NCBI GenBank assembly: GCA_048013815.1
Contig: CM106585.1
Span: forward strand, 18,228,001 to 18,292,000
Origin: Setoptus koraiensis
Lineage: Eukaryota; Arthropoda
Direction: 5' to 3'
DNA length: 64,000 nt
Each line of letters starts with the position of its first letter. Position 1 is the first letter of the stretch. Below, in pieces: positions 43,901 to 55,900 of this stretch. Both the position numbers and the translations under genes were made by a program. A model generated the notes under the pieces. That model did no database searches. It saw only the letters and a list, made by a program, of their open reading frames with translations, and was not told the origin of the DNA.

Positions 43901-46900
43901 TATTTTTTCTTTTTGTATGCTCTCAATACGTACAAATACGAAATGCAATGTACGCACACTGGAACTATTGCCGCCACCGGTGACTTATTCACGCTCGGAT
44001 AATCCGCTGGTGGCGAGATGATGAAATAAGTGATGACAAAGTTGTCAGGTTATTTCCTATTTTCCTTCGATCATCATAATCAGCAGTGTGAGCGATTGTT
44101 CAAATGCATGCTTGTCCATTAACTGTCACACTAGCTGCAGTGCCCGTGCAGTCGGCCACTACTATCATTCATTTGATATAGGGCCAGTACATTATCCGCT
44201 GGCATATCCGCCAGTCGCTTTCGATTGGGGCACCTGTACTCTCGTCGGCTGACTGTTATTATTATTATTATTATCTGGTACAAGTGTCATCTCCAATCAT
44301 CAGCCAGATGGTTGTACGTTTTTAGGCGCTGACAACAACGCTGCACAGGTGAGGTCCCATTTTCGCAGCGCGTGGAAAATAGAGAAAAAAACGGGGGCCA
44401 ACAGATAGCGTTATGAGCGTCCAAATTGCTCAAGTTGTTGTTTGTTTGTGTGAAAAAAGCAGCCAAATTGATACTTGTGGGCTAGGTGGCGAAAAGAAAA
44501 ATCTATTGGCGGCACACACACACACACACGGTGGCAAATCGCGCTAACGCAGCTATGATAATAATAATAATGAGATAATGATGTTGAGGGGTCTCTTTGG
44601 CGACACGACCAGTCGAGACGCCAAAGAGACACATAGTCATGGTCCAGTTTGTAGTTTCTTTTCGGCCGGCGGCTCTTCTTTTTCGGCGGATTCTTTTCGG
44701 CGGATTCTTTTTCAGTTGATTCTCCCTCGGTTCATTCTCCCTCGGTTGATTCTCCCTCGGTTGATTCTCCCCCAGTCGATTCTCCCTCGGTTGATTCTCC
44801 CCCAGTCGGTCCCTCGGTTGATGATCGGCGAATCGTCGCGGAATGCTTAGCGCCAGCTCGCATGCTACCTGACGCCCACAACAAAAGCCAGTCTGGCCGT
44901 TAGGACTCAACCGTCAGCTTGGGGCGCGCAAAGCGACAACATAATGATCTCGTCGCGAATCACAGCCAGAGCAACGTTGGAGCCCAGCACGCGCATTGTT
45001 GTGCTGCCGGTGGCGGGCGACACAAAAATAGCGAGCGAAAGTGGAGAGATCCTCTCATCGGACACGAAATTGATAATTGATTGAAAGTACAATGTGCCGA
45101 CTTTCTTGAATTTCGTCGATATCGCCAAATCGTCGATATCGCTGTTACATGGCGTAGCGAAACATGCGACGGAGCGGAGGCCCCCTCTGTCGTATGTTCT
45201 GTACATGAACAGTGGCGGAGTCTGGCGAGCGCTGTCGCAAACGAGATTCATCATGCAAATGCAACTTTTTTGAGCTTGCCCGTGGGATAACTATGACTGT
45301 GGCGCCACTGTCATATGTCGCGAGGCCCGTTAAACGGATCACCGGATTTACCTGTGCAGCGCCAACTGGACAGTCATCTGGCAAATTTCGCACACACTGC
45401 TCAGTGGCGGCGGTTTGATCGGTTAGATTGCCGCAGTGCGAGACTATTATCGAGACTATTAGCGAGACTATTAGTGGCCCTGGCGCGGCTACGGCAACCC
45501 GAGCCAATCCGAGCCAACCCAAGGCCTAAAAGGGGCGCCACCATTAGGGGGCGAGCGCGCGCTAGTTTATCTCCAATTCGCGACCAGTTTGGGGCCCACT
45601 CTACGGCTTATTGTGATAACTGTTGGTGAATGGCGACACACACACACACACACACACACATGGCGGCAATCAGACAAAGTCATCAGTATAGGTGAGTACA
45701 CCCCACCCAAGTGCCCCCCCCCATTCACTGGGGCCCATTGATCCGATCGGTGTGCGGGCGGTGATGGCGCACAATATGGCGCCACCATCGCCAGTCATTA
45801 CTGTTGGGCCAACTGGCTTTGCGTGCGCCGCCATTGGCCGAAAAAGCCAGCCCGAGTGGGCCCCAATTTGGTTAGTTTGTTGTCCGTGTTGTCGTGTGTG
45901 TGTGTGTGTGTGTGTTGATACGCCCGCCGTGCGCTGTGAGAGTAAGAGCGGGCTAGGCGTACCTTCATTTGGGGGCCCTGCTCTCCCTAATTATAATCTA
46001 TTACATGACACGACGCGCGGGTCCCGCTAATCGTCCGCCTCTAAGTGAGCCTAAGTCGGGCTGGCTGGCATCCATCAGCTCATGCAAAGTCATAATTTAG
46101 GCCCCTCGTGAACGCGCGCCCTCACATGGCGCGGGTCAAGGGATGCTGTTTGGCCGGATTAAGCACCGCTGGCCGCGTCCGAATCAAACAAACAGTTTCC
46201 TTTCGCACTTGAGTTATGGCAGTTATTGTCTGACAGGTTTAGGGGGCCCCTTCATCAAGTGATACATGTGCCATTTCTATAAGTGCAAGTGTTGAGCCGA
46301 TTGTTGCGTGCTGCAAGCCGGTTAGATGGGACCCCTCTCTCTCTCTCTCTCTCTCTTGCCCCATATATCCACTGCATAATATCCAGCTGTCGGTGACGAT
46401 TACTCGCTGGGCCGTCGCTGTTGCGTGGACAAATATCGTGCCCGGTGGCCGGCGCGGCCAACACAAATTATTGCTATCTAATTACATTATTATGTCACAG
46501 TTGTGTTGCCATATCGCTGCCGAATTGGACGAATTAATATATGTATGAACAAGCAGCAACTAATAGCATTGTGCCGTTATGATAATGCGCATATTTGCCG
46601 TCGTAACATGTTGCCATTGTGGCCGATTTTGGCTCGCTTTTCCTCTGCATTTATCCTTGCTTTTCGCTGACTTTTTGCGCCCTCGCGCGGAGCCCCAGGG
46701 ATAAAAACACGCACTACAAACAGCACTACAAACAGCACTGGCAAACAGCGAACGCCACAAATAACAAGTTGTTGGTATTCGTTGTGGCGCGAACACTTTT
46801 TGCCAGCCCGTCGTCTGGCGGCCGTAACTGGCACCAAAACTGGCAACGAAACTGGCAACGCAATGACGCCCTAACTGGACTAGTTTCCGCCTGAATGGCC

Positions 46901-49900
46901 AGCCGCTGGTCGCCACTGGAAAAAGAAGGCGCCAAATGTGGCCAGTTATGGGGGCTGTGCGGCTATTTCGGGGCCGTTTGGATAGGCGGCGAGATAGGGG
47001 CCACATCTCGACGACGTCTCGGCAAGTGCGAGTCACAACGAGCCCCCAATACTCATTACTAGACTATTAGCGCTAATAGCCACTAATAGATAATAGATGA
47101 CAATATGCAAATGGCATCGCCCGTGCGCGTCCCTGTTGCATCACAATGGTGCACCGTTATCGATGCCTAATAAATAAACGTCGCCGAGGCTGTTTTTGTC
47201 GGCGCGTCATTGTGTAATCATGGCCGCGCGTTGACAATTGGCGGCCCGTGGGCTCGTGCGCTCCACTTGCTCAACTTGCAACAACTTGTTTGTGGCGCTC
47301 GACAAGTCGCCGCAAACAAGTAGCTCCGAACAACGTGATGCAATCATCATCCGCGGGTTGCGCAAACAAAGCCACCCTCGGAAATAGCCAAACAGCAGCC
47401 AAATAGCAGCAGCGGCCAACAGCAGCGCCAGTCAGTTTGTCGTTAGTCGACATAACGGTTAGTTGACATAGCGGGCAGCACGGCGAGCCAGCACGTTGTG
47501 ACACGTGCTGATGGCCAGACACCCATCCCTGAGGTCTGCTCGGCTGGCCTCAAGTGCCGGCCAGCACAACAGCGGAAATGACAGGGCGCAAGACGCGAGA
47601 CAAGGGGGCGCGACTCGCGCACGCAGTGAATTATCGCGCCCTCTGATCATCAGAGTCTGATCATCAGAGTCTGATCATCAGAGTCTGATGAAGGGGGCGC
47701 GGGTGAGATAATTTAGCCAGAGGCACGCGCTCATAATTAATGCCAGCCCCTTTGCCGTCGCTGCTGCCCGCGGAGCGCCCGTCTGACGGTTGGCCTCGAA
47801 TGGCCGCAGTATTCGCTCGGAAAGAGCGCAAACAAAAGCAATTGCCACCCGACCAGCCGTTCGGATAAAAAATGACGCTGAAAAATGACGGCGAGCTGTT
47901 GGCCCGGCAAACCAGCCGGCTGCGGCCTGGCAGCTGCTCGCACCGCAGCCACAATCTCCCGAGGCCGGCCGGGCAACGTGCCCGAGAATGGCCGTTGGTT
48001 GGCCAGTTGTCGAGCGAAGTTGCTTGTTTGTCTGTTGGCCGACATTGTTAATTCCGGCTTTTTCATAATTCAAACCGAGCAACAACAAACACAAATTAAA
48101 TTATACGCGGCACCTGACGGACGTCGACCGCACTCAATTTCACCCGGGGGGCCGGCGGCCGACCCCAAATGGCACTCACCCACAATGGCGGCGCTGCCAG
48201 CGGCAATCAGGCCGATATCATTGGCGGTCACATTAGCATATTGGCCCCACGCAACAACGGCAATGGCTTTTTGCACACTTGCTGCGTTCACGGACTATTC
48301 ATTAGCCGCATGATTAATAAAACAATTTTATGTCGGCCAAGCTAACTGGAAAAAGCACTCACTCGTGACACAGCCGCCGCTTCATTGGCAACCGAGCAAC
48401 CGAGCATCGGCCGAAATTTGTTTGTAGTTGCTCAGTTGCTGTGAAAATTGTTTTGGCCCCAAATTGTTTGGGCCGACGTAGGGCGCCCATACAATTTGGG
48501 CGCAAGTTGGGCGCGCATCCCAATGCAATGCAATGCGATAGCAATAGCCTGCTCAATGGCAACACCTTTGTTACATGGGTCGCTATCGGACCGTAACCCT
48601 ATTACGTAATGTATCTTATTACGCGCGTCTTATCCCTTAGATTTATTCATATGGCCAGGCCGATTCTGCAATTCGATGCCTCGCCTTTGTTGCCTGGGCC
48701 CCAAGTTCGAGGCCCAAATCGAATAGGAGTTGCCGGACGCAAACTGTCTTGTTTTGTTCCAATTGTTTACGCGATCCCGTCATTCAATTAGCTATTGTTG
48801 TTGTTGTTGTTGTCGTTGTTGTTGTTGCTGTTGTTGTTGCTGCTGCTGCTGTTGTTGTTGTTGTTGTTGTTGCTGCTGCTGCTGTTGTTGTTGTGGATGT
48901 TATGGAGGGTTGCGGTCGCATCGCGAATTATCTGTCGGAGAGGGAGAGACAGAGACGCACAGACAGAGTCATGATGTGTGTAATTTGTTTAGTTTGGTTT
49001 TATTGCCCGCTCGCTTACATTTGGTTGGCTGGTTTGCAAATATTTACATACACCGGAACTCGTGATGCAACAATAATGGCATACATTTGTATATATGGCA
49101 TAGAGACTCTCTATGAGAGAGCGCCTCTTGCGCTCGCATCGTAAAGTAACGTATGTCGTGTAGCTCGCATCATTTGGCTCACACCGTGATATGCGGATCG
49201 GGGGGCCCGGTAATGTTCTGGCGAGCGCACAATTGGGAGCCACAATTGATCTCTTGCCACCAGCGATCAACGGTCCCGATCACTACATTCAATGTAGTAC
49301 ATTGTTCCAACTTGACTCTCCAGTGTCTGATCCTCAGCCAACTTTATGTCCACCGGCGCTCGCTCGCTCGCCAACATATCCCTTGTTGTGTGGATTATCT
49401 CGATACGTGTATTTCGTCTCTTTGTGGCCTCATAACTACCGGTTACTTTTGGCCCAATACGCGGCCAGTTTCGTGTATCAACGACGCATCCACAATACAA
49501 TATCCGCATGGTGCTATAATCTGAGGGGCCTCACACAGAGGGCCCGTGACTCACAGGCACTCTCATGTTGGTCGTGTCGATCGTAGCGCCGATAAAGGGC
49601 GCTCTGGGCACACTAAGCGTCAGCAGTATACACACTATAGCCACTCCAGTCTAATAGGATCTAATGGGGCCCGAGCATCAGCATTGTTCGAGCACAAGTG
49701 GCTTACGAGGTTGCTAACTCGAATTGAGTCACTAGTGGCATTTTTAGCATCGCTTTCGTCCAACGGGCGCGACAAGTGCAAGCTTTTGCAAGTTTTTGTC
49801 GTTTTAAAAATACGCGCAAACGCCAAACGGCAAACAACAGAATTAAAATGACAAATGATTTATTTTTCGCGACTTCCCCGTAAGCCCGAGCTAGCCAGGC

Positions 49901-52900
49901 CAGGCCAGACCAGATCAATGGCAACACTGATAACAATGACGCCGGTGAGCCCGATTAGCGGCTCGCGTGCCCGGAACGATGAGTCTGAAATCGCAAGCCT
50001 CATTTGGCGCGCATCTCAGTGATTTTCGTACCTCCTTGCAAAAAACGAGCCAGCTCAAAGTGTGGCCCGGTCCACGGACAAACGGCACCGGCCAGTGACG
50101 AAGAACTCGACACAACAGGCAATCTGGCCTGTCCTCCAGCGACCCATGTATACAATTGTCATGCCGGTCGGACCTTTTTCGGACCTTTTTCAGGCTTTTT
50201 TCGGGCCTTTCCTGACCTTTTCCTGACCTTTTTCAGACATTTTTCGTACCTTTTTCGGACCTTTTTCGGACCTTTTTCGGGCGCTTTTCAGGTTTTTTTC
50301 GGGTTTTTTTCGAGCCTTTTTCGGACCTTTTTCGGACCTTTTTCGGGCGCTTTTCAGGTTTTTTTCGGGTTTTTTTCGAGCCTTTTTCGGACCTTTTTCG
50401 GACCTTTTTCGGGCTCTTTTCAGGTTTTTTCGGGTTTTTTTCGAGCCTTTTTCGAAACTTTTTCGGGCCTTTTTCGGAACTTTCAGGACATATTCGGGCC
50501 TTTCCTGACCTTATTCGGACCTTTTTCAAAACTTTTTCGAAACTTTTTCGGGAGATCCTCTCGGGCTGTCCGGTGTTCGTGGCTGCAATCATTAGCCAGG
50601 TGAGATAAATGGTCGGAACAGAGCGCCGCATGCCGTAAAGTGGCAACAATGTTGCCGCTTGTTGTTGCGAAACTGAACCGAAAATCATAATCATTACCTT
50701 GCCGGCCGAAGGGGCTCCTTTGGCCAGCGTGCTTGCCATCGTGCGGCAAACATTGCGCTGTTGTGAGCTGCGGGCACTTTGTAGCAGCGTTGAAGCACTT
50801 TATTTTCAATCAAGCTCATTAAGTTGTTTATGGCTTATATAAATAATGTAAAACAATAGCATCGTCAGGCATAACAAGCCGGCCCTGTGCACCCATCACA
50901 CCCCGCGCTGAGCGATGGCGGACAAACGGGCCCCAGTGGGCGCTGACAGGCCCCAGTTGATGCTCACGGGCCGATTGAAGCGCTACGACACGAGCAGTTC
51001 CGTCTCGCTGGTCGGAAACTTTTTTCGGCCGGCAAAAGTCGCCATGAATCTGGCGCGTTCGTTAGCTCGCAGGCCGACCGAATCGAGGTCAAATATACGC
51101 ATACATATGTGGCAATGATATACATATGTGAGGAGCAGAGACTGTGGATTGGCCTCAATCTGACTTTGCAGTTTGCTTTCATCAATAAACATACAAAACT
51201 TTACATACATGAATATCCGAGCTGGCACATATGCGCGCCTGGAATGCCAATCAGACCATAGACGATCATATTAATGGTGGCGTGGGCCCGGAGGTTTCCC
51301 TCAGCGCGTCTGTGAGGCCCCGTCCGCGGGCCCGGCGAGCGCGTTTGCGGCCGGCGAGACGAGCCAGCGTTGACTGGGTAACTCATGTATCGAGCGGCCG
51401 GCTGAGATCATTTGTCAAGCGGTCCGAGGCGCTACCCAGTAGAGCGGACGACGGCCCGTTTTTGTTGGCCAGACGCTGGCCGGCGGTCGGCCGGCAGAGT
51501 GTGGCCGGCGCTATTGTCGCGGCTGCCGCAACGCCAATGAAATGCCCGAGATTCGAAATGGTATCAAAGTTTTCAGAAATGCACTCAACGCATTTATCAA
51601 AAAAGTGCCACTGGTTGTATTATTGTAACTGATACTGTTGCCACCGCTGCGCCACCAACAACAATAACGACAACAGCAATGCCGGCAGCAATAACAGCAA
51701 CGACAACCGCACCAACTGGCAACCAAAGTCAGCGGGTCAAAACAAAAAACTTGAACGAAAACGCTTCAATTGAGCACACATAGAGAGATCTCAATCATTA
51801 AGTATCTAGATCGCGAATGTTGCGCGCTCGGAGGTATTCATGGCCCACTGGCAGTTACTGATCTGACAAGATATAGGGGCCCGAGTGCCGCCGGCGAGCA
51901 ATTTCCAGATATAGCCCGATATAGCCAGATATTGCGTGATAGAGCCAGATATAGCCGGATAGAGCCAGATATGGCCGGATAGAGTCGTTGCGACGCTTGC
52001 TTGTTTCGGCACGCAAATCGCAAAGATTTGTGCGCAAAGTCACCACTGCCGACTTGCCATTGGGCCCGGCGGCTTTGTTGCCGGGCCAGTGGCATTAAAT
52101 AAAATTTGCATATCCATATAGGCGAACGAGAAGGCGCCGGGCGAGCTGCACAAGACGACGTGTGGCTAGGCTTTGTTGGCGCGAACATTTGTTAACAAGA
52201 ACAGTGATAGTTTCTTATTTTTAGTTTTTATGTACTTTCCAGCTCGCCACCACTTTATCCGCTCGCTATTGCGTTTATCCGCTCGCTATTGCGTTTATCC
52301 GCTCGCTATCGCGTTTATCCGCTCGCTATCGCGTTTATCCGCCCGTTCTCGCGTCTGTCCGCCCGTTCTCGCGTTTGTCCGCCCGTTCTCGCGTTTATCC
52401 GCTCGTTGTTGTGTTTATCCGGCTCGCTGGTTCGGGGCGCCAGCTGAATTTGTTCGGGTTCACGGGCCACATTAGCGCCGACTAAGCACAGGTACGAGGG
52501 CGCCTGCTGCCGCTTGTGAGACCGACCGCAGCACAGCCGCAGCGAAACAACAAAAAAGGGGCACCGATTATGTGCGAAATGCGGCTCTAGAGTCTAGACG
52601 CTATTTGTTATTACTTAACGGGCCGTTACATGGGGCCGCAGCGCTGCACGTATCGACGATTGTGATCCGTCCATCGATCTCTGCGGCACATCTTGTGTCG
52701 GGTGTGGAAATCTGGCCCGCTACAACCGCCAACAGCATCGTATTGTAACAGTAGCATTTCTTATATTTTATATTGGCGGGATGGAATAGCAAGAAACGAG
52801 CGAGCCGGTTTCGTTCATCGACACAAGACAACAACCGCATGTGAGCTTGTCTGGCTAGATTAACTAGGACTTAAGCCGGCGGCTGACAGGGCCCCATTTG

Positions 52901-55900
52901 TCGACGGCCCGCGCTGGGCTTAATTTCCGCTTCCGCGTTGCTCTTTTTAATCATCGTCGCGGTGTCTAGATTTGTGGGACTTGTATTGAGAGACTGACAG
53001 CCAGTGTTTGAATGTTTTGAGCTGTGTCGGCCCGCGAAAAAGTGGCCTCGAATATGCGCCATTGTGGCATCGTGGGCACCGCCGACCAGTAATGATTTTT
53101 CCGGCGCCTCACAGCAAAATTTTGCTGCAAATTGCCGCCTCAGTATGGCGCTAAATTTTTCAGATATTTGTTCTTGACAACATGGCGTGGGCGGCTTTTT
53201 TCTGCGGCTTCTTTTGGTTTTTCTGGGTTTTCTGGTTTTTCTAGTTTTTCTGGTTTTGCTGGTTTCTCTGGTTTTTCTGGACAAAATCACGCGCGCGCGC
53301 GATTGTCGCACCGGGGGCAAAAGGGCTCGCTCGAGCGGGTTTATCGGGCCCTTGTTGGACTTGTGTGCGCGTGCAATCCACTCAATTTTGTATAGCGCGT
53401 TGCCACTCCAACCAATCATTATAATTAATATAATAATTGGCAGGGCCCCAATGTGAGCGGGGCCTCGCGGCCGGCTCAATGGCCGCTCATGGCATCTTGC
53501 ATTTCGCCCAGGCCCAATTGATATCGGCCAAGAAACGGGGGCCGAGCCCGAGCCGGTCTAGCCAGCCAGAACAAAAAAGATTATTGTTATCGCTGTTGTT
53601 GGCGGCGCCAGTTCGTGCCTGAAAATTTAATGCAACTATTGTCTAATGGGATTACTTTTGTGGGGCACTTTGTGTGTGTGTGCATTTTTGTCAGCTCAAT
53701 TTGCGCTGCTTCACGTTGTTGCGTATGAGACAAGGGCAAGGGGGCCGTCAATGGGCCCGAATGGTCTTGAATACAGATTTGCTGCTTGGCGGGCCGGCGA
53801 GCGGCTATCGCTCATTGCGCCTGGCTACACACACACGCACGCCACCCGCCGCCATGCCAGTTCTCGAGCCAGTTGAGAATCTGAATCTGGGGATGCAGAG
53901 TAACGACGAAAAAATAGCAATCCAATAGTGTCTTGCAATTTCGCGATCCAATGTTATTGTATCTCTATTTTAATTTATCGCCACTTGGCCCCCCAGCAGT
54001 CGCCCCAGTGTGCGACTCGGCGTTTGCCGAGCCAACTCGAGCGGTCGAGTCAACCAAATCCAGTTAGTATATGCTATCACATCAACACACACACACACAC
54101 ACACGCACACACACACGCACACACACACGCACGGATATCAAAACAAATCGTTAGCGATTACATTTGGTCGATTTATGCCGCTGCGCTGTCACTGGCGAGG
54201 GGCGAGGGGCGCGGGGCCCCAACTCGCCTTGTCGCTATGTTGTGTACGAGTTGTGCTGCCAGTTTGCTGCCTGTCAAGTACGGCCACTAAATCTATTCAA
54301 CTATGGGGTGCGGGCACCAAAAGCCCGACCAACAAAAACGCCTGTGCGGCACACGCGCACAGAGAGTGCAAAGTGCCAATAGTGTGCCCTTTTGCACCGT
54401 GGCCTCAAGCAGGCTCAGAATCGTGCTAACGCACCAACTGTGCCATATAACACAATCGTGGTGTGGGCGAGCTTTTTCCGATGCACCTACATCGATACAC
54501 GAAAGGTCCGCGAGGGCGGCGCTGCACTGCGCTCTCTGTTGAACAACGCACGCGAACAACAGCGTGCGAGCGACGCCTCTGGTGGATCTTTCACAAAACA
54601 TCGGCGCACGTAGGCACAAAACTCAAGCGGCGCGCAATGATTTTGTGCACAAAATGCACTTTTCTAGGCAGCCTGGCATAATGCGTAGAAACGGGGCCAC
54701 TTGATCTTCGCACCCTATGGACAAGTTCCAATGGTATATACATATTATGTGCGCTACATTTATTACATAAAGTTATCTCGGTTACATAACGATTGACGCT
54801 GTTGGTGCTGTCGTTGTTGTTGTGAAAGGGTCTCGCTGAGTTGTTTGTGGCCGTTGTTGGAGCGACATGCGACGAAAGAAAGTCGCGCAAGAAAAATGTG
54901 GAAACGAGTGCCGAGTTGCTTGTCTCAATCGTATCGATTCGCTCAATTGGATTGAGTCTATCGCTGGCAGTTTGTCGGATGTGAACACAGTAATAAACAA
55001 AACAGAGATATGCACTCATATCAACATTACGCAATGACTGCTGTAATACACTGTGCTGTGACGTGCTGTGTTTGGTTTGAGGAAACAAGAGGAAATCAAT
55101 GTTACGTCACAGAGTAGTTGTGTTGCATGCCAATGATGAGTAGTCAGTAACTAGATCACCAACTTATCACTGGTAACTTACCAGTGGTAAGTTAGCGCTA
55201 CTAATAACCGGTCAATGACAGTCGTCTGTGTTTGCTGGTATATGATGGCGATAAATCACTGGCGACTCATGTATCTGTATTAATTATCCAGTCTGGCGCC
55301 TGTACCCGTTGCTGCCAATGTGTCCAGTAGAGTCAGCTTGATTGAACAGCCTTGAACAGCTTGCTGGTATCAAAATTGAGCAAGTTGCACGCACCAATTG
55401 CACTTGAGAGTGGGCCGGATTATCAGTGAAACTGGCCACTACAAACTCTCTAAATTTAACACGCCAGACACTATCGAACAGCCAAACTCGCCTAGCCAAC
55501 CTGACCAATCGGCTGACACCTTCGCTGCGCCGACAGCCCGTCGTTGTCCAGCTTGTGACAACTTTTCACTGGCAAGCCGCTGGTTTGTACGTTGTATGAC
55601 TCGCTCCAACTCGAGCAAACCAATTATCGCCAAAGCGGTCCTCAATTGCCTCAACAGCAGACATTAATGAGCGAGCAATGTTGTCACCACTTGGGCGAGA
55701 TGCAGCGATGATTGGACTCGGCGACCCGTTATCAAGCAGTTGCAACAACAATAATAATAATATAATTTCAATTCACCTGGCCACGCTGCGCGTGGGCGAC
55801 AAATGAATTTCTTCTTTTGGGCCGCTCTCGCAGGCTGCCTCCATCAACGAGAGGCCCGCAGTGGGGTCCTTCGAGAAGCCGTGGCACAGCGATGGGGCCA

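Noticed and set aside
44513-44910. Minus-strand frame with PRENQPREN repeats
   Set aside because: Translation of the 15-bp minisatellite; no coding support.
50004-50739. Long open frames on both strands rich in Phe/Gly/Ser or Lys/Arg/Pro/Glu
   Set aside because: They are the translation of the 11/66-bp tandem array, whose super-unit is a multiple of three. No start context, splice signals or domain support a gene.
52871-53479. 202-codon minus-strand frame with a Lys/Thr/Arg block
   Set aside because: The basic block is the antisense of the 9-bp GTTTTTCTG repeat. No homology or splice evidence.
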